Of a stretch of DNA of 22,376 bases, positions 8,376 to 14,806 are shown piece by piece. The stretch is from Clostridia bacterium (GTDB lineage Bacteria > Bacillota > Clostridia > DUPQ01): NCBI GenBank assembly GCA_030592355.1, contig JAUVJE010000008.1:1-22376 (forward strand). Reading direction: 5' to 3'. Under the pieces are notes generated by a model. That model saw only the letters and a list, made by a program, of their open reading frames with translations, made no database searches and was not told the DNA's origin. Position numbers and translations under genes: made by a program. How positions within the stretch are numbered: the first letter of the stretch is position 1; the number at the start of each line of letters is the position of its first letter.

Positions 8376-8717
8376 TCAGTCGATAGATCTCTTTCCCCTG
8401 AAATCTCTAAAATTACTTAACATGTCAACCGCATATCCAATCTCTTTTTCATCCATATCACTAAGCATCTCACTTGCTTTGTTAATATAGTACGAGCTGT
8501 CGTGTTTAATACTGTCACCTAAAAGATAATCCGCATTGACATTCAGCGCATTAGCAATTCTTACAAGTGTTTCAATACTCGGACGTTTTTCACATCGCTC
8601 AATTATGCCGACAAAAGCCGGCGCCAGGTTGCATAACTCGGACAATGTGGTTTGCGAAAGGCCTAATTGGATGCGCTTTTCTTTTATTCTTTTCCCCAGG
8701 GCTTTATATATATCCAT
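8376..8717 (-). CDS. XRE-family helix-turn-helix regulator
   Basis: A 113-residue DNA-binding protein. Residues about 6-65 form a Cro/C1-type HTH: GKRIKEKRIQLGLSQTTLSE gives helices 1-2, PAFVGIIERCEKRPSIETL the recognition helix and loop, and IANALNVNADYLLGD the closing helices. The C-terminal 45 residues are charged and helical and could serve dimerisation. Length and layout match the small stand-alone XRE repressors common in Clostridia. No Shine-Dalgarno site precedes the ATG at 8715-8717. The gene lies upstream of the URO-D gene on the same strand with a 118-nt gap, so control of that gene is possible but unproven. Confidence 0.88.
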   Translation of the reverse strand: MDIYKALGKRIKEKRIQLGLSQTTLSELCNLAPAFVGIIERCEKRPSIETLVRIANALNVNADYLLGDSIKHDSSYYINKASEMLSDMDEKEIGYAVDMLSNFRDFRGKRSID

Positions 8718-8951
8718 AAATATAGATTACTGATTTAACAAAGAATTTTAAATATACCAACGTTATGATTTAACTAACCATGGTATGTATGCAAATGTTT
8801 TTAAGCCTATTTTTTGAATATTATATGAATTTGTAATACTTTCCTGCAAGTATCAAAATTAAAGTAGCATTCATTTATCTTTAGACTGAGTCTATGAAAA
8901 GCCGTTTTTTGTCGCGCTGCTATGTGACGGTTGGCTGTTTGCAAGGGCTGT

Positions 8952-9172
8952 ATGAATAAGTATAATGTTTTATTATTAATGACCGATCAACATAAATTTG
9001 ACTGTATAGGGTATTACCGCAATGACATAATTGATACGCCGATGGAAGAAAACCAGTATCCTGAACTAATAATGGCCCGATTGCATCTCCGTAGTATGAA
9101 AAAAAATTAAAATCAGCCGATGCGGTCTGGACAAAATACCATGTTAAAAGGGTCGGATTCATTCCTGAGTAG
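8952..9172 (+). pseudogene. Remnant of a sulfatase gene (internal deletion plus frameshift)
   Basis: From the ATG at 8952 the first 30 codons read as a type I sulfatase N-terminus: NVLLLMTDQHKFDCIGYY followed by RNDIIDTP, carrying the Asp-Gln metal-binding pair. A normal enzyme would continue for over 400 residues with the CxPSR/CxAxR formylglycine motif; that is absent. Instead the frame continues EENQYPELIMARLHLRSMKKN and stops at 9108-9110. Just before that stop is a run of eight A; adding one A would restore a frame running on through LKSADAVWTKYHVKRVGFIPE to a stop at 9170-9172, only 4 nt from the convergent GNAT gene. I read this as sulfatase N- and C-termini joined by deletion; the C-terminal half is inference. 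Confidence 0.6.
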
Positions 9173-9176
9173 CATT

Positions 9177-9755
9177 TTACAAATCCAGGTACCAGAAAAG
9201 CATTACTTCGCTTTCCAGACCTTCTTCTTTGTATTCATGCATTTTAATTCCACCCAAACGGCATCCCATAGCTGAGTAGAACTTACAGGCATTCGAATTA
9301 ATATTCTGAGTTTCAATTTTAACCATCACGCAGCCTTTGGATTTTGACCAATCTGCAACCCTGCTGATAAGAGATTTACCAATACCTTTTCCCCTATGGT
9401 CTGGATGTACACGAAGATCCCATAAAACACTTATATCATCACGTCCTTCCAGCATATTAACATTATCTGTTTTATATGCGACAGTTGCACCACCTATAAA
9501 ACTTCCCTTTTTATCAATTACAGCAAATCGAACCCAATTTGATGTGTCAAACCGTTTGTGCCAATTTTCTGCACCAGATCCGAATTCTTCATAATTCTTT
9601 ATGTAGGGACTGACTGCCTGTTCGACAAAGCTGATACCACCCACACCTTTATCAATCTGGACCGGCACCAATATAGTTTCGACAGTGAAAGATATTGGAA
9701 TTCCAGCATATTTTTTCATGTCCTCTATATTTAATTCTATAATTTTATAATCCAT
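9177..9755 (-). CDS. GNAT-family N-acetyltransferase
   Basis: A 192-residue acetyl-CoA-dependent acetyltransferase. The core GNAT motif A is clear: DLRVHPDHRGKGIGKSLISR (113-132), with the R-x-x-G-x-G/A acetyl-CoA pyrophosphate loop at 121-126, followed by motif B-like VKIETQNINSNACKFYSAMG (145-164). The pattern of the C-terminal half resembles streptothricin acetyltransferases of Bacillus (SatA type), including ETQ-N-x-N-A-C-KFY and a WYL ending, but the N-terminal half differs, so the substrate is open. It is a single gene, convergent with the sulfatase remnant and separated from the tRNA terminator by about 90 nt. No convincing Shine-Dalgarno site precedes the ATG. Confidence 0.85.
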   Translation of the reverse strand: MDYKIIELNIEDMKKYAGIPISFTVETILVPVQIDKGVGGISFVEQAVSPYIKNYEEFGSGAENWHKRFDTSNWVRFAVIDKKGSFIGGATVAYKTDNVNMLEGRDDISVLWDLRVHPDHRGKGIGKSLISRVADWSKSKGCVMVKIETQNINSNACKFYSAMGCRLGGIKMHEYKEEGLESEVMLFWYLDL

Positions 9756-9845
9756 AAAATTATCTTAGCATATAGCAATCAAACTATCTATATTCCAAAA
9801 CTTCCCTGAACTGAACAAAACAATATATAAAGGAAAATCAACCCG

Positions 9846-9878
9846 AAAAAAAACAGAAGCGGCAAAACCGCTTCTGTT
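9846..9878 (-). terminator. Intrinsic terminator of the tRNA operon
   Basis: On the minus strand, directly after tRNA-Thr, an 11-bp perfect stem (AACAGAAGCGG at 9852-9862 with CCGCTTCTGTT at 9868-9878) and a 5-nt loop are followed by eight U (9846-9853 read in reverse). It is a textbook rho-independent terminator and insulates the GNAT gene from tRNA transcription. Confidence 0.93.
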
Positions 9879-9879
9879 G

Positions 9880-9955
9880 TGGAGCTGATGGACGGAATCG
9901 AACCCCCGACCTGCTGATTACAAATCAGCTGCTCTACCATCTGAGCTACATCAGC
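9880..9955 (-). tRNA. tRNA-Thr (anticodon UGU)
   Basis: Minus-strand cloverleaf of 76 nt with encoded CCA (9880-9882). The acceptor stem GCTGATG pairs with the CATCAGC before the T discriminator. The D arm contains AGCTCAGATGGTAGAGC, the anticodon stem is GCTGA/TCAGC with loop TTTGTAA and anticodon TGT, and the T arm has GGTTCGATTCC. It reads ACA codons. It lies 6 nt after tRNA-Val and shares its promoter and terminator. Confidence 0.97.
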
Positions 9956-9961
9956 GCGTAT

Positions 9962-10037
9962 TGGTGGGCGCAATAGGGCTCGAACCTATGACCCCCTGCT
10001 TGTAAGGCAGGTGCTCTCCCAGCTGAGCTATGCGCCC
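9962..10037 (-). tRNA. tRNA-Val (anticodon UAC)
   Basis: Minus-strand cloverleaf of 76 nt with encoded CCA (9962-9964). Acceptor stem GGGCGCA pairs with TGCGCCC before an A discriminator. The D arm has AGCTCAGCTGGGAGAGC, the anticodon arm CCTGC-CTTACAA-GCAGG carries anticodon TAC, and the T arm has GGTTCGAGCCC. It reads GTA and probably other GTN codons. First gene of the two-tRNA transcript. Confidence 0.97.
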
Positions 10038-10055
10038 GAATTTTACGCAAGGATA

Positions 10056-10084
10056 ATTCTAACTTCTATTTGCCTTGTTGTCAA
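10056..10084 (-). promoter_or_regulatory. Sigma-A promoter of the tRNA-Val/tRNA-Thr operon
   Basis: A perfect TTGACA (10079-10084, minus strand) and a near-perfect TAGAAT -10 box (10056-10061) are 17 bases apart. Predicted transcription starts about 12 nt before the tRNA-Val 5' end. It is divergent from the MarR promoter roughly 95 bp away. Confidence 0.88.
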
Positions 10085-10171
10085 TTATTTTATTTTTCAA
10101 TGTGTCGTTCGCCAACGATAATATCATATCATAACTCGTCAGGGAAAATGTCACCCTAAGAACTTTATAAT

Positions 10172-10207
10172 TTGTCTGTTGACAACTCATTTTATATTAT
10201 TTATAAT
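10172..10207 (+). promoter_or_regulatory. Promoter of the marR-ABC operon with overlapping operator candidate
   Basis: Consensus TTGACA (10179-10184) and consensus TATAAT (10202-10207) are spaced by exactly 17 bases, giving a predicted start near 10214. The inverted repeat TTGTC-TGTT-GACAA (10172-10185) covers the -35 box and is the obvious place for the MarR product to bind and repress its own operon. The promoter being a perfect match fits a repressor-controlled system. The -35 sits on the TTG that would begin the longest reading frame, so that start cannot be real. Confidence 0.85.
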
Positions 10208-10265
10208 AAATCCAATATTAATTAGGTTGTTTAACTATTTATTTTATTGCATAGGAGTGATTGTT

Positions 10266-10745
10266 ATTAAAACTTCAGAAAGCCCTTCGGCACAAAGATT
10301 AATGAAAGCTTTTTCACAATTTAGAAAAACACATTGGAATCCACGGCATGTTCATCATCTTAAACCAAGTGAATTCAGGGTACTCTATACCATTGCCAGT
10401 ACTGATGATTGTAATGATTCCGGATTAATGGTTTCGCAGATAAGTAATTCACTGGGAATTGCCTCTCCAACTGTAACTCAATTGGTAAACGGTCTTAAAA
10501 CCAAAGGGCTTATTAAAAAAAGCTCTGATCCGGATGATAAAAGGGTGGTTCGTATAAAACTTTCGGAAAAAGGAAAAGGTCTTGTAAAAAAAGCATCAGA
10601 AGAATTTTATGCCAAATTTAACGGACTGGCCGGATACCTTGGAGAAAAGAAAAGCGATGAATTGGCAGACCTGCTCTTTGACGTGTCTTCCTATTTCTCA
10701 ATAAAGAACTCGCAGCATACTAATGAAAGGATAAAAAATGATTAA
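10266..10745 (+). CDS. MarR-family transcriptional regulator
   Basis: Predicted dimeric winged-helix repressor of the two downstream ABC genes. The wHTH is clear: LKPSEFRVLYTIAS, then VSQISNSLGIASPTVTQLVN as the recognition helix region, followed by the wing GLIKKSSDPDDKRVVRIKLS, and a C-terminal dimerisation helix. The start is uncertain. The longest frame begins on the promoter -35 box and must be discarded. The only good ribosome-binding site, AGGAG at 10253-10257, is 8 nt from an in-frame ATT at 10266, which I use; a GTG at 10257 overlaps the site and an ATG at 10302 has no site and removes the first helix. The 3' end overlaps the first ABC gene by 8 nt. Confidence 0.9.
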   Translation: MKTSESPSAQRLMKAFSQFRKTHWNPRHVHHLKPSEFRVLYTIASTDDCNDSGLMVSQISNSLGIASPTVTQLVNGLKTKGLIKKSSDPDDKRVVRIKLSEKGKGLVKKASEEFYAKFNGLAGYLGEKKSDELADLLFDVSSYFSIKNSQHTNERIKND

Positions 10746-12465
10746 ACTACTAAAAAACCTGAAACCGTTTTGGATATCCATAACATTTATTTCGGTCTTG
10801 GTTTTTCTTCAAGCTATCGCAGAGCTATATCTGCCCAATCTTATGTCGGATATTGTTGATGTGGGAATTGTGAACGGAGATACCGGCTATATAATGCAAA
10901 TAGGGGGTATAATGCTTCTTGTTGCCGCTGCCGCAGGTGTTTTTACTATTATAGCAAGATACCTTACATCAAAAGTTGCCGCAGGATATGGACGAAACCT
11001 TCGAACTAAGGTGTTTTCCCGTGTAGAAAGCTATTCTCTCCAGGAATTTAACAAAATCGGGACCGCTTCACTTATAACCAGGACAACAAACGATATCAAC
11101 CAAATGCAAAATGTGGTAATGATAATGCTGCGGCTTATGCTGTATGCTCCGTTGATGTTTATCGGCGGTGTGATAATGTCCATAGAAAAAGATGCAAAAC
11201 TTGCTATGATTTTGATTGTCATACTGCCAATCCTGTTATTCCTTATCTTTATTATTGTTCGTAAAGGAATGCCTCTTTTCAAGGCAATGCAGAAAAAACT
11301 TGACAAAGTAAATCTTGTTTTCAGGGAAGGGCTCACCGGTATAAGGGTAATAAGAGCTTTCAATAAAATAACACATGAAAGCAGGCGCTTTGACATAGCC
11401 AACACCGACCTGACCCAAACAGCAATTAAAGTGAATAGGATAATGGCTCTACTCATGCCATTGATGATTTTAATAATCAACCTTGCGACAATTTCCGTTG
11501 TTTGGTTTGGTGGTCACAGAATTGACAGCGGCGCTATGCAGGTAGGCGATCTTATGGCATTCATCCAATATATCATGAGGATTATGTTCTCTCTGATGAT
11601 GCTGTCCATGATGTTTATATTTATACCAAGGGCTTCAGCTTCCGCTATAAGAATAAATGAAGTTCTTGATATGCACCCTGAGATAAATGATCCAGAAAAC
11701 CCCAGGACCAGCGGAGACAAAAAAGGATATATAGAATTCCGGAATGTTAGCTACAGTTATCCCGGGGCAGAAGAACCCGCATTGAAAAACATAAGTTTCT
11801 GTGCAAATCCCGGTGAAATAACAGCAATCATCGGAGGCACCGGTTCAGGCAAAACCACTTTAATCAGTATGATTCCAAGGTTTTATGAAGCTGCGGAAGG
11901 CAGTATCCTTGTTGACGGAATATCGGTTACGGAAATGTCGCAGGAATATCTTCGTTCAAAAATAGGTTTTGTCCCTCAAAAAGCATCATTGTTCACCGGA
12001 AGTGTTTCTGAAAATATAAAATACGGCAATGCATTGGCTTCAGAAGAAGACGTTATAAAGGCTGCTGAAATTGCCCAGGCTGCAGATTTCATCATTGAAA
12101 GACCCGGTGGTTTTGATTCAATAGTAGCTCAGGGTGGAATCAATGTTTCAGGAGGGCAAAAACAACGCCTTTCCATTGCCCGCGCCTTGGTAAGAAAGCC
12201 GGAAATATATATTTTTGATGATAGTTTTTCAGCATTGGATTTTAAAACCGATGCCAAATTAAGGAAAGCACTGAAAAAGGAAACCGTTTTATCTACAGTA
12301 ATAATAGTAGCGCAAAGAGTTAGTACCGTGATGAATGCAACTCGCATTATCGTACTTGATAACGGCGGTATCATCGGTGTTGGAACTCACCGAGAACTTC
12401 TTAAAAGTTGTGATGTTTATCGTGAAATTGTGTCATCTCAGCTTTCAGAGGAGGAACTGGCATGA
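10738..12465 (+). CDS. ABC multidrug exporter half-transporter, degenerate-site subunit
   Basis: A 575-residue membrane domain (six helices, about 12-300) fused to an ATPase domain, of the heterodimeric exporter type known from LmrCD, BmrCD and TM287/288. Walker A is GGTGSGKT (366-373), Q-loop Gln414, signature VSGGQ (470-474) canonical. Walker B reads YIFDDS (491-496): Asp495 replaces the catalytic Glu. The switch His is also lost: AQR at 525-527 where AHR is expected. This subunit should therefore bind but barely hydrolyse ATP at its own Walker site, while its intact signature completes the active site of the partner. It overlaps marR upstream and the partner gene downstream (ATGA). Substrate unknown; drug or lipid export is the family norm. 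Confidence 0.93.
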   Translation: MIKLLKNLKPFWISITFISVLVFLQAIAELYLPNLMSDIVDVGIVNGDTGYIMQIGGIMLLVAAAAGVFTIIARYLTSKVAAGYGRNLRTKVFSRVESYSLQEFNKIGTASLITRTTNDINQMQNVVMIMLRLMLYAPLMFIGGVIMSIEKDAKLAMILIVILPILLFLIFIIVRKGMPLFKAMQKKLDKVNLVFREGLTGIRVIRAFNKITHESRRFDIANTDLTQTAIKVNRIMALLMPLMILIINLATISVVWFGGHRIDSGAMQVGDLMAFIQYIMRIMFSLMMLSMMFIFIPRASASAIRINEVLDMHPEINDPENPRTSGDKKGYIEFRNVSYSYPGAEEPALKNISFCANPGEITAIIGGTGSGKTTLISMIPRFYEAAEGSILVDGISVTEMSQEYLRSKIGFVPQKASLFTGSVSENIKYGNALASEEDVIKAAEIAQAADFIIERPGGFDSIVAQGGINVSGGQKQRLSIARALVRKPEIYIFDDSFSALDFKTDAKLRKALKKETVLSTVIIVAQRVSTVMNATRIIVLDNGGIIGVGTHRELLKSCDVYREIVSSQLSEEELA

Positions 12466-14528
12466 ATAATATGAGTAAAAAAGAACGAAAAGCTTTTATC
12501 AAGAAAGCGAAAAAGACCGGATACAACCCAAAGGAAGAAATGATGAGACTCCGCCAAAGGGTCATTAACGGGGAGATAACCCGCGAACAGGCCAAAGAGC
12601 AGACAATGAGAATGCGCCAGTCCACCATGGATAACCTTTCCGAGGATAGCGAAGGGGAAAAACCGATGAAAGGTTTTGGGGGTCCTAAAAAACCAGAACA
12701 GCAACAAGGGATGAGAAAGGGGCCCGGGTCGCGCGGACATGTAGAAAAGGCTAAAAATTTCAAAGGTACTTTGAAGAGGCTCACAAGTTATTTAAAGCCA
12801 TTCAAATATCAGCTTTTAGTAGTGATGGTATTAGCTGTTTTAGGAACAAGTGCTAGTATTGCCGGTCCTAAAATTCTCGGCCAGGCCACTACTGAACTTT
12901 TTAGAAGTCTAATGCTGAAAATGCAGGGAATATCAGGGGCACCAACAGATTTCAACAAAATAGCCCAGATACTTATTCTCCTTGTGCTGTTGTATGTTGC
13001 CAGTTCTATCTTCAATTATCTTAATCAGTTTATTATGGCCGGCGTTGCCCAAAAAACTGTTTACAATATGAGAACAGACCTTAATGCAAAGCTTGCCAGA
13101 TTACCTTTGAAATTTTTTGACGATCGGGCTCACGGCGATGTTCTTAGCCGTGTTACTAATGACATGGACAACATAAGCAGTACTCTTCAGCAAAGTCTGA
13201 CGCAATTAATTACTTCATTTGTAACTATTCTGGGGATAATAATCATGATGCTGACTATCAGTCCCATTCTGACCCTTATTACCTTGGTAACCTTGCCATT
13301 TAGTATAATAATAACCAAATTAATTGCAACACAATCTCAAAAACAATTCAAAATACGGCAACGTTCCCTGGGTCAGCTTAACGGGCACGTGGAGGAAATG
13401 TATACGGGCCATAAAATAGTAAAAGCGTTCGGTAAAGAAAAGGATTCCGTTAACGAATTCAATGAAATAAATAATGAGCTTTATGAATCAGGTAGAAAAG
13501 CGCAGTTTATCTCGGGTATCATAATGCCTGCAATGAATTTTATCGGCAATATAGGTTATGTAATAGTAACGGTAGCCGGGGGAATACTTGTAACAAAAGG
13601 TTCAATTACCATTGGTGATGTACAGGCATTTATACAGTATTCACGCCAATTTACACAACCTATTGCACAAACAGCGAATATAGCAAATTTAATACAATCC
13701 ACAATCGCATCGTCAGAGCGCGTTTTTGAAATACTTGATGAAGAAGAAGAAATTCCTGAAAAAGAAGATGCAGTCATACTGGAATCGCCACGCGGCGATG
13801 TTACGGTTGAACATGTCGAATTCGGATACAGAGAAAATGATATCCTGATGAAAGATATGAATATTGATGTCAAACAAGGCAGTACCATTGCGATTGTCGG
13901 GCCAACCGGTGCCGGTAAAACAACCCTTGTTAATTTATTAATGCGGTTCTATGAAGTTAATAAAGGGAAAATAACTGTTGATGGAGTGGATATCCGTGAT
14001 ATGAAGCGGGGAAATCTACGGCGTGTTTTCGGCATGGTTCTGCAGGACACCTGGCTATTTAACGGAACTATCCGAGACAACATTGCCTACGGCTTGGAAG
14101 GTGCTGATGAAGAGCAGATAATAACAGCAGCCAAAGCAGCTCATGCAGATCACTTTATCAGGACACTACCGAATGGATATGACACAATTCTAAACGAGGA
14201 AGCCTCAAACATTTCCCAGGGACAGAAACAGCTGCTGACAATTGCCCGGGCAATTCTTGCGGATCCCGCAGTACTCATACTTGACGAAGCAACCAGCTCC
14301 GTCGACACCAGGACCGAGTCATACATACAGCACGCTATGCTGGGAATGATGAAAGTCAGGACAAGTTTCGTAATCGCCCACAGATTATCCACAATACGTG
14401 ACGCGGATCTAATCTTAGTCATGGACGAGGGTGATATAATTGAAACCGGTGACCATGAGAAACTTATGGCCGCCAAAGGATTCTATGCAGATTTGTACAA
14501 CAGTCAGTTTATGGGAATGGAAATATAA
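12462..14528 (+). CDS. ABC multidrug exporter half-transporter, catalytic subunit with long N-terminal extension
   Basis: Partner of the preceding gene, 688 residues. Residues 1-100 are a charged, lysine/arginine-rich, Met- and Gln-rich extension before the first membrane helix (about 115-137); six helices follow, then the ATPase domain. Walker A is GPTGAGKT (480-487), Q-loop Gln528, Walker B LILDEA with catalytic Glu609, switch His640, all canonical. The signature is ISQGQ (584-588) instead of LSGGQ. The predicted dimer thus has one active site (this Walker A/B plus the partner's VSGGQ) and one degenerate site. GGAGG lies 7 nt before the ATG, and ATGA overlap couples translation to the first subunit. 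A terminator follows 84 nt downstream. Confidence 0.94.
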   Translation: MNNMSKKERKAFIKKAKKTGYNPKEEMMRLRQRVINGEITREQAKEQTMRMRQSTMDNLSEDSEGEKPMKGFGGPKKPEQQQGMRKGPGSRGHVEKAKNFKGTLKRLTSYLKPFKYQLLVVMVLAVLGTSASIAGPKILGQATTELFRSLMLKMQGISGAPTDFNKIAQILILLVLLYVASSIFNYLNQFIMAGVAQKTVYNMRTDLNAKLARLPLKFFDDRAHGDVLSRVTNDMDNISSTLQQSLTQLITSFVTILGIIIMMLTISPILTLITLVTLPFSIIITKLIATQSQKQFKIRQRSLGQLNGHVEEMYTGHKIVKAFGKEKDSVNEFNEINNELYESGRKAQFISGIIMPAMNFIGNIGYVIVTVAGGILVTKGSITIGDVQAFIQYSRQFTQPIAQTANIANLIQSTIASSERVFEILDEEEEIPEKEDAVILESPRGDVTVEHVEFGYRENDILMKDMNIDVKQGSTIAIVGPTGAGKTTLVNLLMRFYEVNKGKITVDGVDIRDMKRGNLRRVFGMVLQDTWLFNGTIRDNIAYGLEGADEEQIITAAKAAHADHFIRTLPNGYDTILNEEASNISQGQKQLLTIARAILADPAVLILDEATSSVDTRTESYIQHAMLGMMKVRTSFVIAHRLSTIRDADLILVMDEGDIIETGDHEKLMAAKGFYADLYNSQFMGMEI

Positions 14529-14612
14529 TTACTGTTTGATTGCAATATACGGGGGTATATAAATATATACTTTAGTAAATAAATCAATTCATTCCCCCCG
14601 AATAAGATTATA

Positions 14613-14643
14613 AAAGAAGATGCGTCAGGGCATCTTCTTTTTT
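14613..14643 (+). terminator. Intrinsic terminator of the marR-ABC operon
   Basis: An 11-bp stem, AAAGAAGATGC (14613-14623) with GCATCTTCTTT (14630-14640), a 6-nt loop, and a run of T continuing from the stem. The 84 nt between the ABC stop and the hairpin hold a small perfect palindrome (ATATAC-GGGG-GTATAT, 14545-14560) of unknown meaning. Confidence 0.9.
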
Positions 14644-14806
14644 ATCCTTATTTCAAATAAATCGAGGCTTCCCAACGAATTTTTATTCACCTTCTTGTTA
14701 ACCTATTTGTTTAATAATATCTAATAGAGAATAGTCTTTAACATCTGGAATATAATCTAATAGTTATTCTATAATATGATAGAATGACTTTAAAAAGAGG
14801 TTGATT

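Noticed and set aside
8882..8894. Inverted repeat TAGAC-TGA-GTCTA upstream of the sulfatase remnant
   Set aside because: Only 5 bp per arm in AT-rich DNA next to a dead gene; too short to claim as an operator.
8920..9162. Minus-strand 80-codon frame in the gap after the XRE gene
   Set aside because: It runs antisense to the sulfatase remnant, has no ribosome-binding site and no recognisable family pattern.
9788..9973. Minus-strand 61-codon frame
   Set aside because: It is read through tRNA-Thr and the terminator hairpin, so it is not a protein gene.
9880..10037. Possible integration site at the tRNA pair
   Set aside because: No integrase gene, no duplicated tRNA 3' end, and intact promoter and terminator flank the tRNAs.
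12401..12784. Antisense frames of about 100-127 codons opposite the ABC subunit N-terminus
   Set aside because: Shadow frames made possible by the Lys/Glu-rich codons of the real gene; no ribosome-binding site or family match.
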